From: a bacterium
GTDB taxonomy: Bacteria; Lindowbacteria; 2-12-FULL-62-27
NCBI GenBank assembly: GCA_016202645.1
Contig: JACQOF010000126.1
Span: 1 to 25,221 of the forward strand
Direction: 5' to 3'
DNA: 25,221 nucleotides
Position numbers and translations under genes: made by a program. The notes below the pieces were generated by a model. The model searched no databases. It was not told the origin of the DNA and worked only from the letters and a program-made list of their open reading frames with translations. Numbering within the stretch: position 1 is the stretch's first letter; each line of letters opens with the position of its first letter. Shown here piece after piece: positions 10,332-18,143 of this stretch.

Positions 10332-11811
10332 AAACAGCCGGCTTCTTTTCCTCGCGGTTTTTTTGGCTCAAGTCGCGGCCGCGGACCTGGCAGCAGCCCA
10401 GACCCTCTTCCGGGACTGGCATTTGACCATGTCGGACATTCAGGCCCGGAGCCGCGTGGCGATCATTCGGGGTGAACGCCTGCATGACGCTCAGGGCGCG
10501 GTCCGGGTCAAAGGCGTGCTGGCCGCGCGGGTAGGTTCCGAGGCCCAGCCGGAGGAATTTTTCTTCGACATGGACTTGGCGACTACCCTGCTTCGGAACA
10601 CGGAGTACGATCCGGACCTCGTCCGCAGTGCCGTCGCGGTTGGATACCGGCACCGGCGGCGGGGCTATACCGTCGACCTTTACGGCGAGCATCTGCGGCG
10701 GATGAACACCGACACCGCCGCCCGGCGGAACGGCAATTTTTTCGGCGCATCGATCTCGGACCCGGAATTCCATCTCCGGCGGTTCGGTTCGCGCAGCCGC
10801 ATGCACGGCAAAATCGGCGCGGGGTCCCTCGTGAATGAAAATGGCTTCAAGGGAAACGCGCGCTACCTGGCGGCCCTCCGGTACGACGCTCTCGAATTCG
10901 CCGGACGGAAGGGCCGCATGCGGCTTCCGAAAGGCCAGATTTTTCTGGAAGGCGAGATCGACGCGATCCACGGGCCGGGAGGGTTCATGACGGATCTTGA
11001 AGCCGGAGTCCGGTTTCTGTTTTTTCCGGAAGCCGACAATTCCCTTTCCATCGCCGCCAAATTCTACGACTCAAAAAATCCCTACGGGCACGGCGACGAC
11101 GGCGTGCGGATCGACCTGGATCTTGAAGGCAGTCACGCCGGCGAGCTCTTCCGGTCTTTTCTGGGCAATACCGCCGGAGAAATCGGGATGGGCATCCGGG
11201 GCGACGACGTGGCGACGGAACTTCAGGCTGATTTTGATCTCGTGAAATTTCGCTCTAAAAACAAAACCTATGTCATCGTGCTGGACACACTCCAGCGCCT
11301 CACGTGGGGAAAACTCAATAAAATCCAGTACGATCTGGTGGGGGGCCTGGAAACCACGATGGACGAAAATCCGGGCGGTCTCATTGCGGGGATATATCTC
11401 GACCACCGCTCGACCCACGGATTGGACCGGAATCTGAAGGAAAAAAGCTACAACGCGGTCCGGGGCGCCCTGAAAACGCCGGGGTGGGACCGCGGGCGGG
11501 AGAACGAAACACTGAACCGGTTGGCGTTTCTCTTTTCGATCGGCGGCTATATCGACAACACGTTTAAAAAGAACCGGGACGTCGACGCCCGCGCGGGCAT
11601 CCGTTTCGACGGGCGGGACCGGCCGTGGCATTCCTGGACGGTCACGCCCTATCTCATGGGAACGGTCCGGAACGCCACGAATGAAGGCAGTACGTTCGAA
11701 CATACAGTGGAACTCGGCATGCGGTTCAACGGCAACGCGCTCTTCGCCCGCTGGAGCCAGGAGGCGTTCTTCGAGGAAGGCGGCTACGGCGGCCTCGCCT
11801 TCAGGTTTTAA
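10327..11811 (+). CDS. Putative outer-membrane beta-barrel protein
   Basis: The 494-residue product from ATG 10327 starts MTNSRLLFLAVFLAQVAAAD and has a Sec signal ending near AAAQT. The body alternates hydrophobic and polar residues with many Gly/Asp turns, and the protein ends GYGGLAFRF, with a C-terminal Phe and aromatic pattern expected of an outer-membrane beta-signal. I do not recognise a family; the size would suit a 16-18-strand barrel (inference). The frame stays open further upstream, through the repeat (VIPAKAGIQ-like residues) to ATG 10234, but that start has a poorly spaced AAGG and would bury the signal peptide. It follows the M16 pair, which might process or degrade envelope proteins, and abuts the next gene: TAA is immediately followed by ATG. 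Confidence 0.75.
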   Translation: MTNSRLLFLAVFLAQVAAADLAAAQTLFRDWHLTMSDIQARSRVAIIRGERLHDAQGAVRVKGVLAARVGSEAQPEEFFFDMDLATTLLRNTEYDPDLVRSAVAVGYRHRRRGYTVDLYGEHLRRMNTDTAARRNGNFFGASISDPEFHLRRFGSRSRMHGKIGAGSLVNENGFKGNARYLAALRYDALEFAGRKGRMRLPKGQIFLEGEIDAIHGPGGFMTDLEAGVRFLFFPEADNSLSIAAKFYDSKNPYGHGDDGVRIDLDLEGSHAGELFRSFLGNTAGEIGMGIRGDDVATELQADFDLVKFRSKNKTYVIVLDTLQRLTWGKLNKIQYDLVGGLETTMDENPGGLIAGIYLDHRSTHGLDRNLKEKSYNAVRGALKTPGWDRGRENETLNRLAFLFSIGGYIDNTFKKNRDVDARAGIRFDGRDRPWHSWTVTPYLMGTVRNATNEGSTFEHTVELGMRFNGNALFARWSQEAFFEEGGYGGLAFRF

Positions 11812-13062
11812 ATGACCCGGCCCGTCTGGGCTTGGGCCATGTACGACTTCGCCAACAGCCCCTTTCCCACCACCATCACTTCCGCGGTCTTTAACGTCTA
11901 TTTCGCCGGCGTCGTCGCCCGGGACGCGCCTGTGAGCGGCCTGACGCTCTGGACGTTTCTCGTGGCGGCGTCCACGCTCCTGGCGGGACTGACCGGGCCG
12001 GTTCTGGGCGCGGCGGCGGATATTCGCAGGAACCGCAAGACCTGGCTGGTCGGCGCGGCGCTGGCCGGATCCGCCGCGACGGCGGGACTGGTCGTCTCCA
12101 CGGCTGAGACGCTCCTGCTCAGCTCCATTTTATTTTTTATCGCCTCCCTCTCCTTCACCCTCTCTGTCACGTTTTATCATTCCTTCCTCATCGATCTGTC
12201 CACGCCCCAAACGATCGGACGCGTCTCGGGACTCGGTTGGGCGCTCGGGTACATCGGCGGCGGGCTCTGCCTGGCCGTCAATCTGGCGATGATCGAAAAA
12301 CCGGGATGGTTTCATCTGCCCGAAGGAGATCTGCCGGTCCGTCTGACGTTTCTCATGGTGGGGATCTGGTGGGCCTGTTTCACGATTCCCGTTTTTTTAT
12401 GGACTCAAGAAAGCCGCGGACAGGTTCCGGCTGGAACTTCCGTGTGGCGGGCCGCGGCGCGCCGCGTGATCGACAGTCTGAGGGCGGCACGGGGCATGAG
12501 AAAAAATCTTTTTCTCTTTTTACTCTCCTATTTCTTGTACAATGACGCCATTGAAACCGTCATCGTGGTGGCCGGCATTTTTGCCGCGCAGGAGCTGGGC
12601 ATGGGCCCGGGAGAGGTGGTCGGATGTTTTCTGATGATTCAGTTTGTCGCTTTTTTCGGCGCGCTCGGTTTCGGCCAGCTGGCCGACCGCTGGTCCAACA
12701 AGCGCGCGCTGCAGGCCAGTCTCGTCGTCTGGACGGCGGTGTTGATCTGGGCGGCGGCCATGCGGACCCGCGCGGAATTCTGGGCGGCGGGCGCGGTCCT
12801 GGCGCTGGTTCTGGGTGGAAGCCAGGCGGTGTCGAGGAGTCTATTCGGCAGGATGATCCCGCGCGGCGAGGAGGCTCAGCACTACGGATTTTGGGGCCTG
12901 TCCGGGAAAATCTCCGCCGCTCTGGGGCCGCTTCTGTTCGGGGTGGTCTACGAAATCACCGGCGAAATCCGCGCCGGGCTCCTGGCGCTCACGGCTCTGC
13001 TCATCGCCGGGCAAATCCTGCTCACGCGGGTTGCCGAACGGAGCCCTGACGAGACATGCTGA
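11812..13062 (+). CDS. MFS transporter, UMF1 (Atg22-like) family
   Basis: The 416-residue polytopic protein begins MTRPVWAWAMYDFANSPFPT, the hallmark N-terminus of the UMF1 family (bacterial relatives of the yeast vacuolar amino-acid effluxer Atg22). About 11-12 hydrophobic segments are visible, plus the DRWSNKRA loop after GFGQLA, which corresponds to the MFS cytoplasmic loop motif. The substrate is unknown in bacteria. The ATG is immediately after the TAA of the barrel gene, and the stop overlaps the start of pgsA by 7 nt, so it sits in the middle of a transcription unit. Confidence 0.9.
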   Translation: MTRPVWAWAMYDFANSPFPTTITSAVFNVYFAGVVARDAPVSGLTLWTFLVAASTLLAGLTGPVLGAAADIRRNRKTWLVGAALAGSAATAGLVVSTAETLLLSSILFFIASLSFTLSVTFYHSFLIDLSTPQTIGRVSGLGWALGYIGGGLCLAVNLAMIEKPGWFHLPEGDLPVRLTFLMVGIWWACFTIPVFLWTQESRGQVPAGTSVWRAAARRVIDSLRAARGMRKNLFLFLLSYFLYNDAIETVIVVAGIFAAQELGMGPGEVVGCFLMIQFVAFFGALGFGQLADRWSNKRALQASLVVWTAVLIWAAAMRTRAEFWAAGAVLALVLGGSQAVSRSLFGRMIPRGEEAQHYGFWGLSGKISAALGPLLFGVVYEITGEIRAGLLALTALLIAGQILLTRVAERSPDETC

Positions 13063-13643
13063 CGCTTGCGAACCTCATCACACTTTTCCGAATCATCGTC
13101 CTCGTGCCGGCATTCGTGGTGGCATTCCTCTATCTGGACAGTAACCCGCTGATGCCCTGGATCGCGTTTTCCATTTTTACATTCGCAGCAATTCTCGACG
13201 CGGTCGACGGATTCGTGGCGCGGGCCTTCCATCAGAAAACCCATCTGGGCGCCTTTCTCGATCCCCTGGCCGACAAGCTCCTGGTAACGCTGGTTTATAT
13301 TTTGGGCGTGCGGCACGGCATCCCGATGTACGTGACGGCGCTGGTGGTCAGCCGGGATCTCTTGATCGTGCTCGGCTGGGCATCTCTGCATTATTTCGAA
13401 CGGGACGCGGAGATCCGGCCGATTCTTTTGAGCAAGCTCAACACGGCCTGCCAGTTCGTGACCGCGAGCTTGATCCTGCTGGACATCGCCACCACGGCGG
13501 GCGGAGCCCGCCTCTTTCCCCCGCCGATCTTAACGTACGCCTTTCACCTCACCGTCCTCACGACCCTCACTTCCGGCGTGGCCTATGTGGCTGTCTGGAG
13601 CAAACGGATGGGAGGATTCATCCGGCCGGCGGAAAAAATTTAA
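13056..13643 (+). CDS. pgsA: CDP-alcohol phosphatidyltransferase, likely phosphatidylglycerophosphate synthase
   Basis: The 195-residue integral membrane enzyme has the complete CDP-alcohol phosphotransferase signature D-x2-DG-x2-AR-x8-G-x3-D-x3-D: Asp48, Asp51-Gly52, Ala55-Arg56, Gly65, Asp69 and Asp73 (DAVDGFVAR ... GAFLDPLADK). Membrane segments fill the rest. The N-terminus MLTLANLITLFRI is typical of PgsA, which condenses CDP-diacylglycerol with glycerol-3-phosphate for phosphatidylglycerol synthesis at the inner membrane. Other family members (cardiolipin or phosphatidylinositol-type synthases) share the motif, so the exact product is probable rather than certain. The start overlaps the MFS gene stop by 7 nt. 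Confidence 0.85.
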   Translation: MLTLANLITLFRIIVLVPAFVVAFLYLDSNPLMPWIAFSIFTFAAILDAVDGFVARAFHQKTHLGAFLDPLADKLLVTLVYILGVRHGIPMYVTALVVSRDLLIVLGWASLHYFERDAEIRPILLSKLNTACQFVTASLILLDIATTAGGARLFPPPILTYAFHLTVLTTLTSGVAYVAVWSKRMGGFIRPAEKI

Positions 13644-13649
13644 ACGCCG

Positions 13650-13679
13650 GGAATAAACCCGGGGCAGGGAGCGTCCAAA
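13650..13679 (+). promoter_or_regulatory. Candidate ECF-type promoter for the sigma operon
   Basis: GGAATAA (13650-13656), 16 nt, then GTCCAAA (13673-13679) resembles the GGAAC-N15/16-GTCTAA form used by RpoE-like sigma factors. It starts 7 nt after the pgsA stop and about 97 nt upstream of the sigma gene, where autoregulation would be expected. This is pattern matching only. Confidence 0.25.
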
Positions 13680-13687
13680 GGGTGTCA

Positions 13688-13746
13688 GGACAGGGATGTC
13701 CAGTCCCCGGAGCTCCAGACTCAGGAAATCCCAGGACGGGATTTCC
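13688..13746 (+). promoter_or_regulatory. Cluster of inverted repeats in the pgsA-sigma gap
   Basis: Two perfect stems lie between pgsA and the sigma gene: GGACA-ggga-TGTCC (13688-13701) and GGAAATCCC-aggac-GGGATTTCC (13724-13746, 9 bp), with a GGAGCTCC palindrome between them (about 13709-13716). No U-tract follows, so these are not simple intrinsic terminators; they could be an operator, an attenuator or an mRNA processing site separating pgsA from the stress cassette. Confidence 0.5.
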
Positions 13747-13775
13747 TTCAATCTGCGAAGGGGGCGGACAAGATC

Positions 13776-14312
13776 GTGGATGAGGAACAGGCGTGGATCG
13801 AGCGCGCCAAACGGGGCGATGAAGCGGCTTTCGCGGAGCTGGTCCGTCGGCACCAGACCCGGACCTACCGGATCTGCCGGGCGATGCTCGGAGACGACCG
13901 GGAAGCCGACGAGGCGGCGCAGGACGTGTTTGTTCGGCTGTACGAGCGTCTCGCCACGTTTCGCGGCGACAGCCGGCTGTCGACGTGGCTCTACCGCGTG
14001 ACCCTGAACCTCTGCGCGGACCGCCTGCGCCGCAGGAAATGGAGCTGGTGGATCGGGTTGGACGGGCTGAACCTGGCCGGACGCGCACAGGACCAGCCGG
14101 ATCGACAGGCGGAAGATCGCGATGAGGTCCGGCGGTTATCGCAGGCGATGGAACGCCTGCCGAGAGAGTTTCGGGACGTTCTGGCGCTGAGGGAACTTGA
14201 GGGTCGTCCCTACGCGGAAATCGCGGAGATTTTGGGAATCTCCATCGGCACGGTGGAATCGCGGTTGTACAGGGCGAAGGAAAAAATGCGGAACGAACTG
14301 GAAGTAGAATAA
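13776..14312 (+). CDS. ECF (group 4) sigma factor, RpoE-like
   Basis: The 178-residue protein has sigma region 2 at about residues 20-85 (AFAELVRRHQTRTYRICRAM, then STWLYRVTLNLCADRLRRRK) and region 4 at about 125-172 (LPREFRDVLALRELEGRPYA, EIAEILGISIGTVESRLYRA). There is no region 3, so it belongs to the extracytoplasmic-function class that directs RNA polymerase to stress promoters. The start is GTG 13776, preceded by AAGGGGG about 11 nt upstream. It is followed after 16 nt by a single-TM protein and then by a CpxP-like protein, the usual makeup of an envelope-stress regulon controlled by a membrane anti-sigma. Confidence 0.93.
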   Translation: MDEEQAWIERAKRGDEAAFAELVRRHQTRTYRICRAMLGDDREADEAAQDVFVRLYERLATFRGDSRLSTWLYRVTLNLCADRLRRRKWSWWIGLDGLNLAGRAQDQPDRQAEDRDEVRRLSQAMERLPREFRDVLALRELEGRPYAEIAEILGISIGTVESRLYRAKEKMRNELEVE

Positions 14313-14328
14313 GAGAGGACAGAACACC

Positions 14329-14742
14329 ATGGACTCAAAACACATTTGGGAAAAAGCAAAAACTTCCGAACCGGGCCGTGGCTTCGAAGGCCGCGTGCGG
14401 GAACGGATCGCGGGACACAGACGACAGATCCGCCGGCGACGGGGTCTGGCCGGGCTGGGCGCCATGGGCCTGCTGGCGGTCGGCGTGGGAATGTGGTTGC
14501 GGCCGATGTCCGACCGGCACGGCCCGGCGATTCCGACGGAATCGGCGCCGGTGGTGGTCTCAAGTAGTGAGGTCGGGATATCAAGCGAGGACGTCATGGA
14601 CGACGCCGCGGAATTTTATTTCGCTGAAGACACTTACCTGGACGATATGATCGAAGCGGCCCTCAGCGGGAACGGCACGCCGCCCGCGGAGGGGGAAATA
14701 CAATCCTACCAACAAAGGAGGCAATTCCATGAACTGGTTTAA
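14329..14742 (+). CDS. Single-pass membrane protein, candidate anti-sigma factor
   Basis: The 137-residue product has a basic N-terminal cytoplasmic part (about 1-40, with QIRRRRG just before the membrane), one hydrophobic segment at about 41-57 (LAGLGAMGLLAVGVGMWL) and an acidic C-terminal region of about 80 residues outside the inner membrane. I see no ZAS zinc motif or other named anti-sigma domain. The call rests on topology and position directly after the ECF sigma gene. A GAGAGGA purine run precedes the ATG, and the stop overlaps the CpxP-like gene by 14 nt. Alternatively it is an accessory membrane protein of the cassette. Confidence 0.7.
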   Translation: MDSKHIWEKAKTSEPGRGFEGRVRERIAGHRRQIRRRRGLAGLGAMGLLAVGVGMWLRPMSDRHGPAIPTESAPVVVSSSEVGISSEDVMDDAAEFYFAEDTYLDDMIEAALSGNGTPPAEGEIQSYQQRRQFHELV

Positions 14743-15256
14743 AATCTGTACCGTGAGCATCCTGGCGCTCTGTCTGGCCGCGCCCGTCTGCATGGCCGGA
14801 GAGGGGAAAGAGAAAGGTCGCGGGAAGGGCAAGATGGACCTGACGGAGACTCAGAAGGAGAAAATGAAGGCGATTAAAGAGGAACGCAAGGCATCGAACA
14901 AGGCCAACCGGGAACGGATGAAGGACATCAAGTCACGACTGCGGGAGGCGCTGAAAGCCGAGAAGCCGGACGAGGCCGCCATCAAGAAGATTCTGGCGGA
15001 AGTCAAAACCGAGCGGGCGAACCAGCACAAGCAGATGGAGGCGATGGAGGCGAAGATGGAGGCAATCCTGACGCCGATCCAGATGGCCAAGATGGTCCTG
15101 AAAAAGGGAGACCGGCAACACGGCAAGGACGGTGACCGAGGCGACCGGAAGGAACGTCGGTGGAAAGATGACGGAGACCAGGACGATGATGCCGACCGCG
15201 GTGACCGCCGCGAGCGCCGCCGCAAGCATCACGAAGAAGAAGAAGACGACGACTGA
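14729..15256 (+). CDS. CpxP/Spy-like periplasmic protein with charged tail
   Basis: The 175-residue protein starts MNWFKICTVSILALCLAAPV with a Sec signal ending about CMAG. Its body is charged and helical: LTETQKEKMKAIKEERKA, later LTPIQMAKMVL. The two LTxxQ-like motifs are the signature of the CpxP/Spy/ZraP group, periplasmic helical chaperones or stress sensors. The last ~55 residues are an extreme mix of Asp, Arg, Lys, Glu and two His (KHHEEEEDDD at the end), which could bind metal ions or be a disordered chaperone tail (inference). AAAGGAGG 7 nt before the ATG is one of the best ribosome sites in the window, so strong synthesis is expected. It probably belongs to the same transcript as the sigma and anti-sigma genes. 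Confidence 0.8.
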   Translation: MNWFKICTVSILALCLAAPVCMAGEGKEKGRGKGKMDLTETQKEKMKAIKEERKASNKANRERMKDIKSRLREALKAEKPDEAAIKKILAEVKTERANQHKQMEAMEAKMEAILTPIQMAKMVLKKGDRQHGKDGDRGDRKERRWKDDGDQDDDADRGDRRERRRKHHEEEEDDD

Positions 15257-15264
15257 CAGACCGG

Positions 15265-15438
15265 TTACTGAACGGCGCTGACAGCGCTGGCGATGTTTTC
15301 CTCCATGAGATTTCGCGCGACGGGTACTTGTGAGTTGTAGACCGCCAGGCTGACGATTAGCGCGATCACGACTACGGCGATGAGAAGGATGTACTCCATT
15401 ACGGCCTGGCCGCCCGGGGCGGACGTCCGGTTCTTCAT
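15265..15438 (-). CDS. Second Flp-type pilin, 57 aa
   Basis: A short frame reads MKNRTSAPGGQAVMEYILLI, continues as one hydrophobic helix (AVVVIALIVSLAV) and ends SAVSAVQ. The G|QAVMEY sequence is the class III/Flp prepilin cleavage site with Glu at +5 and Tyr at +6, so the product should be processed by a TadV/CpaA-type peptidase and enter the pilus or its base. Its ATG overlaps the tadC stop by 4 nt (ATGA). Its mature body (48 aa) is short. It is either a minor pilin or an initiation/tip component at the far end of the operon; whether it is built into the fibre is unknown. It meets the CpxP-like gene tail to tail, 8 bp apart. Confidence 0.85.
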   Translation of the reverse strand: MKNRTSAPGGQAVMEYILLIAVVVIALIVSLAVYNSQVPVARNLMEENIASAVSAVQ

Positions 15439-16373
15439 TTTCCGAGTCCCATATTCCCGACTTCGGCCATCAGTTTCAAGATCGCCGGCGCGAGGGTGAT
15501 GATGAAGACGGTCGGGAAGATCAGGATGGCCATAGGGATCATCATCAGGATGGGCGCCTTATATGCGCGCTTTTCCGCGTTCGAACGAATGTCGTCGTAA
15601 ACATCTTTTCGAATGATGGCCAGGATACTGCCCATCGGCATCCCCGTTTTCACCGCCTGGCTGATGCCGTCCGTGAAACTCTTCACGTACTTGCTGTTCG
15701 TCCGCGCGGCCAGATGCGCCAGCGCTTCCGACCGCGTCAGGCCCATCTTGACGTCGTTGAGGTATATCCGAAATTCATAAGCCAGAATGCTGCTTGGCCG
15801 CTCGCTGACGATCCGTTCGATCGCGCTGTCGATGCTGAGGCCGGCCTCCACCGCGACCTGAATGTAGTCCAGAAGCTCCGGCATTTCCCGTTCGATGAGG
15901 ACCCGCCGGGCGTTGGCCTTGTCCCGAAGAAGGGCGGAGGACAACAGGCCGCTTCCGAGAAAGGCCAGGAGGCTGAAGGAAACGACCTGCGCCGGTTCCC
16001 GCTTAAAAGCCAGCAGACAACCGACCACCACCAGCGTGAACACCCCGACCCCGATGGCCGCCTTGACCAGATACTCCACCGGCGTCGTCCGCAGAGGATA
16101 GCCGGCATTGAGGAGTCTCATTTGAAGCTTGTCTTGGAACGACTCCGACAGGCGGGTGTTGACCAGTTTCTGGAGACGCTCAACCATCGGATCAATGATT
16201 CTCTGCTGGAACGTCCGGTCTATCTGGCGGCGCTCCGGCGCCGCGATATCCAGTGGAACATACCGCCTGAACCGCTCCAGCGCGGTCAGTTTCTGCCGGT
16301 CTTCCATCACGCTCACGATTGTGATGGCCGCAAAAACGCTCACAAACACCCAGGTCGCGACGGTGACCTCCAT
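15435..16373 (-). CDS. tadC: Tad pilus inner-membrane platform protein TadC
   Basis: The 312-residue protein belongs to the type II secretion F (GspF) family. An N-terminal membrane segment (about 6-21) is followed by a cytoplasmic region, paired membrane segments at about 105-150, then the GspF domain (REMPELLDYIQVAVEAGLSI, DSAIERIVSERPSS) and a C-terminal membrane pair ending FIITLAPAILKLM. TadC with TadB forms the inner-membrane platform that couples the TadA ATPase to pilus assembly. It starts 1 nt after tadB ends and overlaps the small pilin gene by ATGA. Confidence 0.93.
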   Translation of the reverse strand: MEVTVATWVFVSVFAAITIVSVMEDRQKLTALERFRRYVPLDIAAPERRQIDRTFQQRIIDPMVERLQKLVNTRLSESFQDKLQMRLLNAGYPLRTTPVEYLVKAAIGVGVFTLVVVGCLLAFKREPAQVVSFSLLAFLGSGLLSSALLRDKANARRVLIEREMPELLDYIQVAVEAGLSIDSAIERIVSERPSSILAYEFRIYLNDVKMGLTRSEALAHLAARTNSKYVKSFTDGISQAVKTGMPMGSILAIIRKDVYDDIRSNAEKRAYKAPILMMIPMAILIFPTVFIITLAPAILKLMAEVGNMGLGK

Positions 16374-16374
16374 T

Positions 16375-17340
16375 TCAGAATTTGAACCGGACGATTTTAA
16401 CGATGAAAAAAGTCCCGAGAAAACTCAAAAAAATGCAGAACGCCAGCAGGACCTTGCCGATCGGCGTGTAGAGCAGCATCCCGGTGTAGTCCGGCTGACT
16501 CATGTGCATGAACCAGAACAAAAGATAGGGAATCGCAACGCAGATCATGCCCGAAATCTTGCCCTGGATCGTGAGCGTGCTGATTTTGCTCCGCAGCTCG
16601 TCGCGGTCCTGAAGAGTCTGGTAGATCGTGTTCAGAATATAGACCAGATTACTGCCGGTCTGCTGCTGAAGAATTACGCCCTGGACCAGCGTCTCCAACT
16701 CCTTGCACGGAATGCGCCTCAACATGTTATTAAGCGCGACCTCGAGCGAAAGACCCAGACGGTTTTCGTTCAGGAGCAGCTCGAATTCGCCCTTGAGGGG
16801 TTGTTCGAGATCCGCCGTCACCTGCCGGAGCGCCTGAGTGAAGCTGTGGCCGGCCTTGATGTTGTTGGCCAGCATCGAGATGGACATTTTCAGCTGTTTC
16901 TGTATTTTCCCGAGGCGAATCCGGATGTAAACTTTCAGAAAGCCGAACGACAGAATGAGCGAGCCGGCCAGGACGAGGGGGCTGGTGGCGCTGTACCCTC
17001 CCACAAGAAAGAACTGAACGATCTGGGCGGTTACGATGAGGATGAGCACGGCGATCAGAAATTCCGATGTCTTGACGGGGATGTTCGCGCGAACCAGAAG
17101 ATCTTCAACGCGATTGAAGAGCGTCTTCAGAACCGGCACTCGCTCCATGCGCGTGTCCAGCGCCTCGTACATTGTGACCTTCCCGGCGGACTGGCCGCCG
17201 CCGGACGCCGCCGGCGCGAGCTTTGACTGGGAGATATATCTCTGGAGACGTTTCAGCACGGGGGACGCGCGCCGGCCCATGATGATCCAAACAGCCGTCA
17301 GGAGCACGGTCTGGATGAGGAAAAATGTGGCGGTCGACAT
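16375..17340 (-). CDS. tadB: Tad pilus inner-membrane platform protein TadB
   Basis: The 321-residue protein is another GspF-family member: an N-terminal membrane segment (FFLIQTVLLTAVWIIMG), a cytoplasmic stretch, two membrane segments at about 90-130, the GspF core (QLKMSISMLANNIKAGHSFT, QALRQVTADLEQPLKGEF) and C-terminal membrane segments (SGMICVAIPYLLFWF, VLLAFCIFLSFLG). The longer N-terminus and position directly after cpaB and before tadC mark it as TadB rather than TadC. Both proteins contact the TadA ATPase. 14 nt separate it from cpaB. Confidence 0.92.
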   Translation of the reverse strand: MSTATFFLIQTVLLTAVWIIMGRRASPVLKRLQRYISQSKLAPAASGGGQSAGKVTMYEALDTRMERVPVLKTLFNRVEDLLVRANIPVKTSEFLIAVLILIVTAQIVQFFLVGGYSATSPLVLAGSLILSFGFLKVYIRIRLGKIQKQLKMSISMLANNIKAGHSFTQALRQVTADLEQPLKGEFELLLNENRLGLSLEVALNNMLRRIPCKELETLVQGVILQQQTGSNLVYILNTIYQTLQDRDELRSKISTLTIQGKISGMICVAIPYLLFWFMHMSQPDYTGMLLYTPIGKVLLAFCIFLSFLGTFFIVKIVRFKF

Positions 17341-17354
17341 CCTGCCGGTCTACC

Positions 17355-18143
17355 TCACCGGTCCACGCGCACGTACTGGACCTTGTCAGCCCGGATGCAC
17401 TGGACGCTGGGGAAGAGTTCCGCCGACATATCGAGCGTGCTGTAGGCGGTCTGCTCTCCAGTGGCCTTATCGTCACCCTGCCGCAGCGCCAGATGAATGC
17501 TGCCTCTGGTATGAGCCAGAATGATTTTTTTGATGTCCTCGTCGTTCGCCGCCAGCGTCACACGCTTGATATTCGCAACGACGACGCGCGGCCGGCCGAA
17601 ATTGCTGCCGGTCTTGACCGGCGCCATCACCTGATCCTGAACCACCAGAACCCTGCAGGCGGAGACAATCCGTTTGGTGACGGCGGGTTTAATATCCGCG
17701 CCTTCCGAGCGGCTTTGGAGGTCGTAGATCGAGTAGACGTCAACATGGTCCCCAGGTTTGAGGATGCCGACCCCCGTCACGGCTGAAACGCCAATGGTCA
17801 CGGCGCCCTGCTCGCGGTCGATCATGTACGACAGTTCCGGTTCCGTATCCGTGCCGCTGAGCCGGTTCTTGTAGAGGATCTCTCCGCGGCCCACCGGGCC
17901 GTTCGCGTAGACCTTGTGCCGAGGATCGAGTTTGCCCACCATGTTCGGGTTGTGCATTTCCTTCGGGATGGCCTGCCGGACGAACAGGTTTTCGGAAAGG
18001 ACCATCCGCTCGGGAATGTCCTGGGCGGCCACCAGAACCGTCCGGCCTGAGGAAGCGGAGTCGCCTTTCTTGAAGAACAGCGAAGCCAGCCAAGCGGCGG
18101 TGAGACTGACCACGAGCGCGATCAAAACCGTCTTCCGGTTCAT
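17355..18143 (-). CDS. cpaB: Flp pilus assembly protein CpaB/RcpC (SAF domain)
   Basis: The 262-residue protein has an N-terminal membrane anchor ([20 protein letters not shown]) and a SAF domain (VLVAAQDIPERMVLSENLFV ... GPVGRGEIL), then the RcpC/CpaB region with VTGVGILKPGDHVDV. It is periplasmic and anchored in the inner membrane, and is thought to act with the secretin. It starts with ATGA overlap on the tadA stop. Its place between tadA and tadB is unusual: in the well-known Tad loci it comes before the secretin. Confidence 0.92.
   Translation of the reverse strand: MNRKTVLIALVVSLTAAWLASLFFKKGDSASSGRTVLVAAQDIPERMVLSENLFVRQAIPKEMHNPNMVGKLDPRHKVYANGPVGRGEILYKNRLSGTDTEPELSYMIDREQGAVTIGVSAVTGVGILKPGDHVDVYSIYDLQSRSEGADIKPAVTKRIVSACRVLVVQDQVMAPVKTGSNFGRPRVVVANIKRVTLAANDEDIKKIILAHTRGSIHLALRQGDDKATGEQTAYSTLDMSAELFPSVQCIRADKVQYVRVDR

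Noticed and set aside
13724-13746. Hairpin as an intrinsic terminator for pgsA
   Set aside because: The 9-bp stem is perfect but is followed by TTCAATC, not a U-tract.
16129-17226. Long plus-strand open frame across tadC/tadB
   Set aside because: It is the mirror of two clear GspF-family genes; its protein has no domains and is rich in Arg, Gln and His as expected of an antisense shadow.
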